Source: Rhodobacteraceae bacterium HTCC2150 (GTDB lineage Bacteria > Pseudomonadota > Alphaproteobacteria > Rhodobacterales > Rhodobacteraceae). Taken from it: a DNA stretch of 64,000 nucleotides. Shown here in pieces: positions 45,435-53,697 of the stretch. The position numbers were made by a program, and so were the translations under genes. The notes under the pieces are model-generated. The model was not told the DNA's origin and searched no databases. It worked only from the letters and a program-made list of their open reading frames with translations. The first letter of the stretch is position 1, and each line of letters starts with the position of its first letter. Location: contig AAXZ01000004.1 of the NCBI GenBank assembly GCA_000169395.1, positions 124,001 to 188,000 of the forward strand. Reading direction: 5' to 3'.

Positions 45435-47258
45435 TTAATCGGTTGGCGTATTGCCAAGTGATCTTAGTAGGAAGTTTTCGTTATTTTTATACCGCTTATA
45501 TTGTTCGACTATTTCATAGTCATTTTCTTGAACCCATGAGAAAAACCCATCCCGATTTACATTGTCGACTTCAATAAAGATTTTCGGGCGATACGTACCG
45601 ATAGACGTTTTGAGCCCTCTTAGTACCTTGAGTTCAAACCCTTCAACATCAATCTTCACAAAAGAAAAATGGCGATTGTGGAATAGATTATCACCCTTTT
45701 CGATTTGTAAGTCACCAGCATCGTCGTCTTTCAGCTGAGCCCCTCCCAAATTTTTATTTGAGAAATTGATAGATGCCTTTTCAGATTTTTGGTCGGATAA
45801 ACCAAGTCCAAGATATCTAAAGTCACATATATTCGTGAGTTGGTTCAAAGCCAGGTTCAGCACGAGCATACGAATTGCAACCGGGTTCGGCTCAATAAGA
45901 GTTATCGACCTCGGGTTGAGGTATTTGCCCACAAATAGTGAGTGATTTCCGATATTGGCACCAATGTCTAAAAAATCAGTTCCAGGAACGAAATTGCGTT
46001 TGATAATTGCAAGCTCTTCTTCTTCGTAAAAGCGTCCTTGATGATGATGTTTCTGAACAACATCTTTTGGATTGGTATAGTTAAAGATGATTTTTTGACC
46101 ATCTATCAGACAAGTATTTTCGTATATCACGGATGTCTGCATAGCTTTCTCGTCAATTGGATCTTCGAATAACCTTAATTCTTGATTTATCTTTGCGGCC
46201 GCATCCGGTGACGCCTGAGCAAGGACCCTTCTTAGGCGGTGTCGAAAGTAGTTTTTTTCACCCGACCTGATCCGCAAAATAACTTCGTCTTCCAACACAG
46301 TTGGGTGCCACACTTGATCTTGGCAGTTTTCTTTGACGAATTCGAGCAAGTTTGGGGGGTTAGTCCTGAAAGACTTTCGCGAGAATACGGAAGGCAGGTC
46401 GCTTTCAAGATTCAAAAATTTAACGTCGATTTGTGTGGATGCGGATGCAAAAATTGCTTCATCATTTACACGCGCGTTGTCCTTCAACGACTTGCGCCTC
46501 AATTGCTCCATTTTTTTTATGTGAGCGGCTGTGGAAATTGTGAACGGGAAAATACATCCCACATTCGTAGGCAAGCCAATCTTGCCAAGATCTCTCGAAA
46601 ACTTTGGCCCCTTCTGCAAATCATCGCTCAAGCCAAAAGCCGCAGAACTGAAGGGACCAGATTCGTTGATAGATGTGACTATTTTTTTGAAAGTATCGGC
46701 ACTGAAATAGACATCATCGTCCATCAAAATATAATAATCTGCGTCTGGCTGAGCTTTGTAGGCAGCGTAATAACAAAAATCGCCACAAAACCATCCCCAA
46801 TTATCGGGGATATCGAGGCCCGTCCAGTTATCTTCAATTTCATCACTAACGATGACAACATTCTGATTGGGGAAAAAATCTCTATATTTTCCGGTATCTA
46901 ATGCGACTGTGGCAGGGCCACCGAGGCAAGCTTCGATAGTATTCACAAGGTCGAGCGCTCTAGGACTTTTGCCATTCGTTCGCACAATGGCGACAATATT
47001 TTTGTTCACGAGTATCAAGCCTTCCATGATTACTTCGTCATTTTTTAAACGATAATAAAAAAATTTATAGCCGATAATTTCAAAAGCGGGCACGGCTGTG
47101 CACTCAGGGTAGATCACAATGTTTCTTGGTACTAGTTTTCGGAGCTCATCGGCGAATGCCACATTTGGTGTTCGCCACCCAAGGCACTTTCTGGGAGTTC
47201 TGTTTAGACCGCTACGATTGGACTTCGCACAGTGGATACCGAAGTGTGCTTTTGCCAA
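45435..47258 (-). CDS. glycosyltransferase-like / FkbM methyltransferase fusion protein
   Basis: 607 residues as an open frame. About 90-330 look like a glycosyltransferase with an acidic YYILMDDDVYF (D-x-D-type) motif. From about 420 an FkbM-type SAM methyltransferase is clear: DIGANIGNHSLFVG, LIEPNP, FVKIDVEGFELKVLRGL and IFIEVD. It could build and O-methylate a surface glycan. The first 40 residues (LNRTPRKCLGWRTPNVAF) are an IS30 transposase tail fused in frame, so the natural start lies further in, possibly ATG 47027. It is cargo of element A. Confidence 0.75.
   Translation of the reverse strand: MAKAHFGIHCAKSNRSGLNRTPRKCLGWRTPNVAFADELRKLVPRNIVIYPECTAVPAFEIIGYKFFYYRLKNDEVIMEGLILVNKNIVAIVRTNGKSPRALDLVNTIEACLGGPATVALDTGKYRDFFPNQNVVIVSDEIEDNWTGLDIPDNWGWFCGDFCYYAAYKAQPDADYYILMDDDVYFSADTFKKIVTSINESGPFSSAAFGLSDDLQKGPKFSRDLGKIGLPTNVGCIFPFTISTAAHIKKMEQLRRKSLKDNARVNDEAIFASASTQIDVKFLNLESDLPSVFSRKSFRTNPPNLLEFVKENCQDQVWHPTVLEDEVILRIRSGEKNYFRHRLRRVLAQASPDAAAKINQELRLFEDPIDEKAMQTSVIYENTCLIDGQKIIFNYTNPKDVVQKHHHQGRFYEEEELAIIKRNFVPGTDFLDIGANIGNHSLFVGKYLNPRSITLIEPNPVAIRMLVLNLALNQLTNICDFRYLGLGLSDQKSEKASINFSNKNLGGAQLKDDDAGDLQIEKGDNLFHNRHFSFVKIDVEGFELKVLRGLKTSIGTYRPKIFIEVDNVNRDGFFSWVQENDYEIVEQYKRYKNNENFLLRSLGNTPTD
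47140..47258 (-). mobile_element. IS30 transposase 3' remnant
   Basis: About 25 codons encode the family's C-terminal signature NRTPRKCLGWRTP. They are in frame with the glycosyltransferase gene. No inverted repeat could be fixed; the boundaries are approximate. Confidence 0.55.
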
Positions 47259-47356
47259 GTTGCAAGCGGATCGCTAAACCAAGCCTCTGCGACTTCTTGT
47301 CTCTCAGGCCCTCTAGGAGTCTACGACACTGACAGCCCCTGTGGGCGCTCACTGAG

Positions 47357-48211
47357 TTATTGACACTTGCTTTGAAGATAAATCTGCTCAGCACGTTTTT
47401 TAACCTCCAGATCCTGGATGCCAACTGAAATTCCTGTCAGGTCTTTAAAACTCGAGCTTTTCGACGGAAATTCTGAGGCGGGTAACTGCTGCACTCGTTC
47501 GTCAGCGGAGCGCCTCAAGTCAAAATCGCGTAAACTATCTGTTTTCATCTGTTTCATGAACACTTCTAACTCACCAGTCTCACTTAGGTGCGAGTAAGCT
47601 AGTTCGTTGATATAAATTGAACCAAAATGTCGACCTCGGGGCAAATCTGTCTGCAAAAGAACCGACACAAATCCTTCACAGTAGTCCCATTTCACTGAGC
47701 CGGCCCCATTGCTAAATCTGTTATTAATTCTGTTTTCCGTGTGGTAGTTGCCATTCACCAAGCCATTTTCAGGGCACTGCCTAACCCACGTTGAGTGTTC
47801 TCCGTAGGACGTTTCTTCGAGCGTTGTAGATAAAAAATCTCCCGCCTGATACTCTTTTTGAACCATCAAAATGACCCGCCACGGGTCATCTAAATATTCG
47901 CTGCGCTCACCTAATGATAACGTACCATTCTGCTCTCGAACTGATAGAGCGATTAAGCTCTGGTTCTTAGCATCTATATCAGTAAGTAGGTTTGGATACA
48001 AAAATGCTATGAGATCCCGATCATCTTCACCTCGTGGCCCGCATTCTGCTTCACGGGCAAACCATTCTGGAAAGGTGCGGGCAAACTCTTCGCGCCGGTC
48101 TTGCTCGCATTTGCCAAAACAGATGCCCGCCTGACTGTAGCTGACGGTGAGACCGGTTACGACGGCCAAGGTAAGGCTGCATAATACGGCTAATCGTGTT
48201 AATTTTTTCAT
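47357..48211 (-). CDS. secreted protein of unknown function
   Basis: 284 residues with a signal peptide (LAVLCSLTLAVVTGLTVSYSQA) and a mature start with paired cysteines (GICFGKCEQD). Further cysteines occur near 57, 150 and 180, so disulfides in the periplasm are likely. The body is hydrophilic and has no motif I recognise. It lies upstream of the glycosyltransferase gene on the same strand, separated by about 100 bases of IS30-side sequence. Confidence 0.65.
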   Translation of the reverse strand: MKKLTRLAVLCSLTLAVVTGLTVSYSQAGICFGKCEQDRREEFARTFPEWFAREAECGPRGEDDRDLIAFLYPNLLTDIDAKNQSLIALSVREQNGTLSLGERSEYLDDPWRVILMVQKEYQAGDFLSTTLEETSYGEHSTWVRQCPENGLVNGNYHTENRINNRFSNGAGSVKWDYCEGFVSVLLQTDLPRGRHFGSIYINELAYSHLSETGELEVFMKQMKTDSLRDFDLRRSADERVQQLPASEFPSKSSSFKDLTGISVGIQDLEVKKRAEQIYLQSKCQ

Positions 48212-48429
48212 TGGAGTCCCACCTGTAACTCAATTGAGAGACGTATTTTGCTCCTGCAAAGATCGAGCTACTCTTACTAATTTAGGTGAACAATAGTAAC
48301 ACACGCCACTAAAAGCGAGTGCGGTGTTGAATGGTCAGAGTTGCAGTCGATCAAATGCCCGTTTCTCCAAAGCAGCCATAGGCGCAGCGGCAGCGAAAGC
48401 TCACTAAGTCCGCAGAGCCGACCTTGACG

Positions 48430-48690
48430 CTATCTAGGTTCGGTTCCATTATCGCTGACCACCATGCAGGGATAGCCCCGCATCTCAGCAATGCGATCCA
48501 GTTCACGCCCAACACGGTCGCCCGACAGGGACGTATCAACCACGGCAGCCAAACATTCACGACTGAAGTCGTCGATCACGTTCAGAATGCGGAACCGGCG
48601 ACCACACGACAGGCTGTCAGACACAAACTCGAGCGACCACCGTTGGTTTGGCCCCTGCGGGATCGCCATCGGTGCTCGGGTGCCCCACTG
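48430..48690 (-). mobile_element. IS3 family (IS407-like) orfB fragment
   Basis: About 85 codons match the middle of an IS3 transposase: GPNQRWSLEFVSDSL, ILNVIDDFSRECLA, DTSLSGDRVGRELD and VVSDNGTE, containing two of the DDE aspartates. Both ends of the insertion sequence are gone. Confidence 0.8.
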
Positions 48691-48801
48691 CGCGCTTGCG
48701 ACCGCCACGTTTACACTGTTGGGATTGGTTTCAGCGAAGAACTCAAAGCCATTTGCCTTGAAGCTGTATTTTGTCGCGGTAACCCGTGTAATCTGAATGT
48801 T
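48691..48801 (-). pseudogene. 5' fragment of a small unknown gene fused to the IS3 remnant
   Basis: The codons MNIQITRVTATKYSFK and onward (about 37 residues) precede the IS3 fragment in frame. The style resembles small phage genes. An in-frame ATG ten codons earlier (48831) is also possible. Confidence 0.35.
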
Positions 48802-49005
48802 CATTTGTTTGTTTCTTTCATTTGTTTTCAATTGTTTGCTTGTTTGAACGCTTAAAGCCCCACCCCCGTTAGGGGATGAGGTGCGAGGAAAGTTCCTCTA
48901 TCTTGTTTAAACGTGGAAGTTGAGAAATACCCCCAGACCTGCGCCAGAGTAGTGGCAACAGGTTTCTGCCTAAAAGGCGTCATCAGTGTGGGTCTTTTTA
49001 GGGAG

Positions 49006-49403
49006 TTAGTGGAACTCGACATCCCAGAGTATCAGATGAATGTACGTCATCGAACCTAGATCGGAGCGATTGAAGAGCGCATTTGGCTGACCTTGACCTG
49101 AGAATGTGACTTCACACCCTTCATTTAGTTGGCTTGGGAAGATTGCCGCATCTACATTCAGACATTGTGCGGCACGTTGTGTGGTGGCACGTCCGTCATC
49201 CAGTTGAGCTTCGTAAATTACACCGTCAATGAGGACATAGTACGCACCGTCGATGATGCTACGACGAACCAATTTCCCACGGATATTTTGAAGGGTTTTT
49301 GGACTTCCTCAAGGTAAGTATCTCGTGCGTCAGAGGGCGCGAAGGCAAAAGACGGGCTGGCGAATAGAGTTAAGGTGATTAGGGCTGTCATTATAGTTTT
49401 CAT
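49006..49403 (-). pseudogene. small secreted protein gene, probably split by a frameshift
   Basis: Frame one (from 49403) encodes a signal peptide, MKTIMTALITLTLFASPSFA, and then about 25 residues before drifting into nonsense. The second frame, open to 49006, continues with IIDGAYYVLIDGVIYEAQLDD and a cysteine-containing body. A -1 change at the CAAAAACCC run near 49300 would join them into about 130 residues. Either half could also be a separate small gene; function unknown. Confidence 0.4.
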
Positions 49404-49432
49404 AGTATTTCTTTCAGTTTTCTTTGTAAAAT

Positions 49433-50050
49433 TTAGTGGGCGAAAGGGTCAAAGCTTTCATCAATAGACACCGCGCCGAACTGCACGACATTATCTTCTT
49501 TGACTTCTTCGGGAGGTAGTCCGCACATCAACAGCACTTCCTCAACAGGTCGTATCATCGAGAGAACAAGATGGGCTGTTAAGCTCTCAGATAAAAGAAG
49601 CCACAAATCATCTAACAGGTCGTCATCTCGCAAGACCTTGGCGACAATATTTGTCATTACGAACTGATGTGGCGTAGCTCCCATTGATAATCCGATTGGG
49701 AAGCTGGTGTCCAAGGTTGTCCGACCCAATGCTAGGTGTGGTGTCGAACTGTAGTAGGCGTTGTAGTCGATAAACTTACAGTAGGTCTCTCTTAGGGTGG
49801 TCTCTACACGGTCGCGAGGTATACGCCTCAACAGCTGCGTAACACAGGTTTTAGCAACCAAGAGAAGTGCCTCTTCTTGTCGTAAGGCTGTGACCCTCAT
49901 TAGTAACCCAATCTCTTGGGCTAACATATAATTTAGGCGCTTCACTTGCAGGTATTCGTGAGTGTTCACATCGTGACCGTTCACGGAGATAGTATCATCT
50001 TCATCTGTGCCATAATAAACTGCGCACAAGTCTGTAGGTATAGTAGTCAT
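49433..50050 (-). CDS. hypothetical protein, phage/plasmid-like
   Basis: 205 residues, start ATG 50050 after AAAGGAAA. The composition is helical and leucine-rich in the middle (LLMRVTALRQEEALLLVAK, LLDDLWLLLSESL) with an acidic end. No known family is recognised. It lies in a run of small minus-strand genes with short gaps. Confidence 0.55.
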   Translation of the reverse strand: MTTIPTDLCAVYYGTDEDDTISVNGHDVNTHEYLQVKRLNYMLAQEIGLLMRVTALRQEEALLLVAKTCVTQLLRRIPRDRVETTLRETYCKFIDYNAYYSSTPHLALGRTTLDTSFPIGLSMGATPHQFVMTNIVAKVLRDDDLLDDLWLLLSESLTAHLVLSMIRPVEEVLLMCGLPPEEVKEDNVVQFGAVSIDESFDPFAH

Positions 50051-50147
50051 AGTAATTTCCTTTGATTTCTTCTTGCTTTAATTTTCAAACAGCAACACCC
50101 CACTGAAGCTAATCAGCAGGGGGTTCTTTTGGTTTTAAGTTGGGGAA

Positions 50148-50462
50148 TTAGTCTTCTGTAAGTGTCAGCTTAATTGCCATGGGTTTCTGTTCAGAAGTGT
50201 CATCAGTGTCAGGCTCGTTCGTCGGACGAATAGCACTGTACATCAGCAAACTTTTCATCGTAGCGGCTTGTTCTTTGACGAGTTCCAGACAGAAGCCTTT
50301 GCGGGGCTTTATACAGGCTCGTTCTTCTTCTAATCTGCGGGTCACATCTGCATAATGCTTGTGTAGCTCATCCAGCACATCGAATTTTAGCTCTTTAAAA
50401 ATGTGCTGGGAGTAATTGCCAAACCTGTTGGAAGTGAACTTAGGTTCTCTTATCTCAGACAT
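50148..50462 (-). CDS. hypothetical protein with C-terminal KPMxIKLTL tail
   Basis: 104 residues. It overlaps the stop of the upstream gene by eight bases. A helical body (LDELHKHYADVTRRLEEER) is followed by an acidic linker and the ending KPMAIKLTLTED, which is nearly the same as the ending of its neighbour at 50455. Unknown function. Confidence 0.6.
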   Translation of the reverse strand: MSEIREPKFTSNRFGNYSQHIFKELKFDVLDELHKHYADVTRRLEEERACIKPRKGFCLELVKEQAATMKSLLMYSAIRPTNEPDTDDTSEQKPMAIKLTLTED

Positions 50463-50813
50463 CTTTCGGCTCCTTGGACAGTGTCAGCTTTATCGACATT
50501 GGCTTCTTGGGAGCTTCTTTGGCAGCTGCCTCTTCTTTGATTGGTGAGTAGGCAAAAGGAAGCATAGTGCGAAGCAGACCTCCGCGATGAGAAATAAGAC
50601 CTGCGCTGTGTACAGCTGACGGTGTGTTACTGCGGTCATCTTCATAGACAAGACGCTCTTGCTGTTCGTAGAGGGTTATCAGCTCAACTAGAGGCGAGAG
50701 GTTCAGGGCTTCCAGCTTCTTGGTCATCATATTGACCTTGTTCTTACTACCTTTAGGACGTCCAGCGCCTTCACGTTTGCCACCGTTTTTGGACTTACCG
50801 AGGGGGCTGTCTG
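50455..50813 (-). CDS. GRPKGSKNK-type DNA-binding-like protein, 5' end cut by IS3
   Basis: ATG 50730 gives 91 residues, but the frame is open upstream as far as the IS3 end and encodes GGKREGAGRPKGSKNK. That basic motif is common at the N-terminus of phage terminase small subunits and related DNA-binding proteins. So the native start was probably lost to the insertion. The C-terminus ends KKPMSIKLTLSKEP, matching the next gene. Present expression may start at ATG 50730. Confidence 0.55.
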
Positions 50814-50851
50814 TGGACCTGTCGCGCTTTTGTGCCGCCCCCGGTGCTCGT

Positions 50852-51709
50852 TTAAGCCACCTTTCGTTCGAATGCGACAGGGCTTTTCCAGCCTAATGCT
50901 GAATGGCGTCGTCGTGGATTGTAGAAGCCGTTGATGTATTCGAAGATCGCCATCTCAGCCTTCCTGCGGGTTTCCCAGTTATCGCGCCAGATCAATTCCG
51001 CCTTGATGGTTTTGAAGAAGGTTTCGACGGCGGCATTATCATAGCAATTGCCTTTGCCAGACATGGATACTTTGAAGCCATGCTGGCGCAGGATCTTTTG
51101 GTAATCGTGTGAGCAATATTGGCTGCCACGGTCAGTGTGATGGATGCAGCCTTTTGCAGGTGCGCGGAACGCGATAGCCATTTTCAACGCCCTGATTGCC
51201 AGGTCTCGTTTCATCCGATTGCTCACCGCCCAGCCGATCACACGCCGTGAATGAAGATCGAGGATCACGGCCAGATACAACCAGCCCTCACGCGTCCAGA
51301 TATAGGTAATGTCACCAACCCACTTCTGATTTGGCGCATCTGCGTTGAAGTCACGCTCCAGTAGGTTCGGCGAGATGTTGAACTTATGATTGCTGTCTGT
51401 CGTCACCTTATGTTTGCGTGTTCTGATCACTGATATGCCATTCTGGCGCATCAAACGCCCAACACGGCGGTGACCAATATCAAGGCCAATCTCTTTCAGC
51501 TCTTCTGTCATGCGTGGGCGGCCATAGCTGCCCAAGCTCAGGCGCGATTGTTCTTTAATGTGCGCCAACGTCACCATATCAGACCGCTGTCTGCGGCTGG
51601 CAGGTCGGCTGCGATACGCCCGCAAACCGCGCGGACTGACAGCCATGACCCGACACATCAGTTCAATGGAAAATGCAGATCGGTGTTCTTCGATAAACTT
51701 AAACCTCAT
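50852..51709 (-). CDS. IS3 transposase OrfB
   Basis: 285 residues, retroviral-integrase-like core with D (WVGDITYIWT), D (HHTDRGSQY) and E (NAAVETFFKTIK). An N-terminal HTH_21-like segment precedes it (SLGSYGRPRMTEELKEIG). It overlaps orfA by four bases and is normally made as an OrfAB fusion by -1 frameshifting. Confidence 0.92.
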   Translation of the reverse strand: MRFKFIEEHRSAFSIELMCRVMAVSPRGLRAYRSRPASRRQRSDMVTLAHIKEQSRLSLGSYGRPRMTEELKEIGLDIGHRRVGRLMRQNGISVIRTRKHKVTTDSNHKFNISPNLLERDFNADAPNQKWVGDITYIWTREGWLYLAVILDLHSRRVIGWAVSNRMKRDLAIRALKMAIAFRAPAKGCIHHTDRGSQYCSHDYQKILRQHGFKVSMSGKGNCYDNAAVETFFKTIKAELIWRDNWETRRKAEMAIFEYINGFYNPRRRHSALGWKSPVAFERKVA

Positions 51710-51981
51710 GGCTTTTGGCTCGCAAAGAACACCGTGGCCTTTTTTAACACTTCCCTTTCCTCCTTGAGAATGCGGTTCTCACGTCGAAGCCGGTCATTCT
51801 CTTGGGCGAGGCTTAAATCCTCTTTTGACACCAAATCCGTGTCTCGATGCGCCGTGATCCATTTGTTCAGTGTCGACATGCCGACGCCAAGATCGTCCGC
51901 CACCTGCTTGCGCGTCAGCCCACTGGTCAGCGCGATCCGCACTGCATCTTGGCGGAATTCGTCCGTCCGTTTCAGTACCAT
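51706..51981 (-). CDS. IS3 transposase OrfA
   Basis: 91 residues: helix-turn-helix (TRKQVADDLGVGMSTLNKWI) followed by a leucine-zipper-like coiled coil (LAQENDRLRRENRILKEE). Near its 3' end TTA-AAA-AAG (51737-51746 on the complement) is a perfect A-AAA-AAG slippery site for making OrfAB. Confidence 0.9.
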   Translation of the reverse strand: MVLKRTDEFRQDAVRIALTSGLTRKQVADDLGVGMSTLNKWITAHRDTDLVSKEDLSLAQENDRLRRENRILKEEREVLKKATVFFASQKP

Positions 51982-52044
51982 AGTCAGTCTCCTTTGCTGC
52001 AGTAAATGCTATCAAAGGAGCGGCATCAAACCGTGACAGGTCCA

Positions 52045-52457
52045 CTAGCTCTGCTGGTAGTACTCTTCTGGTTTGGATTGTCGCTATGACTGTGCGCGAT
52101 CGTATCTATGTAATTGTTGGCTTCTAAAGCATCTAAGACAGCTCTTACTTTTTCGGGGTTAATACCTTTAGGGTTGTAGATGCTCTTAACCTTGAAGTCG
52201 TTCCCACGCGGGGTAGCTAAAGCCAATGTTGGGTCAGTTATCCATACACTAAACAGCTGGATGACAATAAGTCGAAGCGTTGGAAGACCCAAGGCTTTAG
52301 AGTTTGGACCAACAGGATTGATTTCAACTCGTGTCTCTTCGGGAAAGCTACACCAGACGCTTTCAACGCACTCTATTAGATCATGGTTCGTTGTGTGGGC
52401 AGTGTATGAGAAGGCAACAGATTGATAACGGTCTATCGCGGTGTCAAAGAAAGCCAT
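52045..52457 (-). CDS. hypothetical protein (winged-helix-like), 3' end disrupted by IS3
   Basis: Starts at MAFFDTAIDRYQS (ATG 52457; an ATG at 52481 is in frame). The native frame reads to TTSRAS and then into the IS3 end, where it stops at 52026. The stretch INPEKVRAVLDALEANNYIDTIAHSHSDNP looks like the last helix and wing of a winged helix, as in plasmid or phage replication proteins. The C-terminal part is lost. Unknown function. Confidence 0.5.
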
Positions 52458-52629
52458 GTCGTTCTCCGTGTTGGACTTCATCTGAACTCAGAGCCTAGAG
52501 ACATTCAAGTTGAGACTCTCCCAATCAATTCAAAAAAGTTTTCTAAATTCCCATCGGGGGCCTCTTGTATCACTAAGTCTACTCGACCGTATCGACTATC
52601 TAGGCGAGTGAGCTGTCACATTTGAGAGC

Positions 52630-52756
52630 ACACCAGTCTCACTAGGTCTGGCTCAAGTGCGCCACCCGTTTGAGACACCCTAATACCCTCTTTTAGCATC
52701 AATCCGTCTCATTAGCTTGCCTCAGTTCTGAGACAATGGTAGTCTCATTAGGTATA
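52630..52756. promoter_or_regulatory. candidate resolution/control site of the serine recombinase
   Basis: Three direct copies of GTCTCA(C/T)TAG lie at about 52632, 52706 and 52742, and TGAGAC in the opposite sense at about 52672 and 52731. The last two form GAGAC-N7-GTCTC. The set lies within 130 bp directly upstream of the recombinase gene, as res sites do. Confidence 0.5.
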
Positions 52757-52786
52757 TAGAATCATATGAGTCCACAGGAGGCCAAA

Positions 52787-53341
52787 ATGCTTATCGGATA
52801 TGCCAGAACGAGTACCACAGACCAGCAAGCAGGTTTTGATGCACAGTTAGTCGAGTTGGAGAACTACGGCTGTGAACGTATATTCAAAGAGCAGGTATCA
52901 GCCGTAGCTTCCAGAGGTGAACTCGACAGAGCTATTGATATGCTCCGTGAGGGTGACAAGCTGGTCGTTACTAAACTAGACCGTCTGGCTCGTAACGTAA
53001 TGCATATGGGTGAGCTATTACAGCAGATTGAAGCCAAAGGTGCTGGCTTGGTCATCCTGTCGCTTGGTAGTGAAACAGTTGATACCACTACAGCCACAGG
53101 TAAGCTGATCCTTAACATGATGGTATCTGTTGCACAGTTTGAACGTGAGATGATGAAAGAGCGTCAGGTCGAAGGCATCAAGAGGGCGAAGGCTGAGGGT
53201 AAGTACAAAGGGCGTGTTCCGACAGCGATGCGACAGGCAGACAAGGTTAAGGCATTGGTTGAAGCTGGTGTGCAGCGTTTGCAGGTTCAGGAGCAGCTTG
53301 GGATTAGCAAGGCGTCATTCTATCGGTGCTTAAGTGGATAA
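52787..53341 (+). CDS. serine recombinase (resolvase/invertase family)
   Basis: ATG 52787 follows AGGAGG. The 184 residues open with LIGYARTSTTDQQ, where the catalytic serine is the S of RTS; R/D motifs LDRLARN and FEREMMKER follow. A C-terminal helix-turn-helix (RLQVQEQLGISKASFYR) closes it. Short enough to be a resolvase or invertase rather than a large integrase. It is the only plus-strand gene in the middle of element A. Confidence 0.92.
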   Translation: MLIGYARTSTTDQQAGFDAQLVELENYGCERIFKEQVSAVASRGELDRAIDMLREGDKLVVTKLDRLARNVMHMGELLQQIEAKGAGLVILSLGSETVDTTTATGKLILNMMVSVAQFEREMMKERQVEGIKRAKAEGKYKGRVPTAMRQADKVKALVEAGVQRLQVQEQLGISKASFYRCLSG

Positions 53342-53624
53342 CAACATGAACGTGAAGTACAGACGCCTTCTGGACGTCCAACATGCTCGTAAGCCGGTAC
53401 GGTGAATCAACGCTCGTTGGCAGGCGTCCTTGTGGCAACCCTCATTACCACTAGCTCGTGGGTTGTAATGACTTCGGTCGGTGTCTTCGGTGTACTGTAA
53501 GGGCTCTTATATGCGGTTAGCGAGACCCTCCTGATTATAAAGACAGTTTTACCCATGCCTCAGTAAGCATCCGCATCTACGTGACAAAGTTTTTAATTTG
53601 ACCGCCGACTCCACAACAACACAA
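53342..53624. other. non-coding stretch after the recombinase
   Basis: About 280 bases with no credible gene and no clear terminator. It contains scattered inverted repeats such as GACGCCT and AGGCGTC (near 53362 and 53422). Confidence 0.35.
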
Positions 53625-53655
53625 CATTAGTAAACTGTGCGTTTGGAGCCGCGTG
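53625..53655 (+). repeat. degenerate tRNA-half-like repeat a
   Basis: ATTAGTAAACTGTGCG and the following GAGCCGCGTG align loosely with the anticodon-to-acceptor part of the repeat at 41154. The downstream CAAGAACCTGGGTATTATT resembles bases just before the 41154 copy. Confidence 0.35.
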
Positions 53656-53697
53656 CACTGTGGTGCGAGTCAAGAACCTGGGTATTATTAAAATGCA

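Larger units (their letters stand above)
50814..52044 (-). mobile_element. complete IS3 family insertion sequence
   Basis: 1231 bp bounded by imperfect inverted repeats starting TGGACCTGTC (at 50814 on plus and at 52044 on minus), both followed by a T/G-rich stretch and GCCGC. It contains orfA and orfB in overlapping frames with an A6G slippery site. The flanks are CTG on the left and CTA on the right, so no exact target duplication is seen. Confidence 0.88.

Noticed and set aside
45172-45577. Two overlapping open frames after IS66
   Set aside because: They overlap on opposite strands, have no ribosome sites, and the plus frame runs antisense into the GT-FkbM gene.
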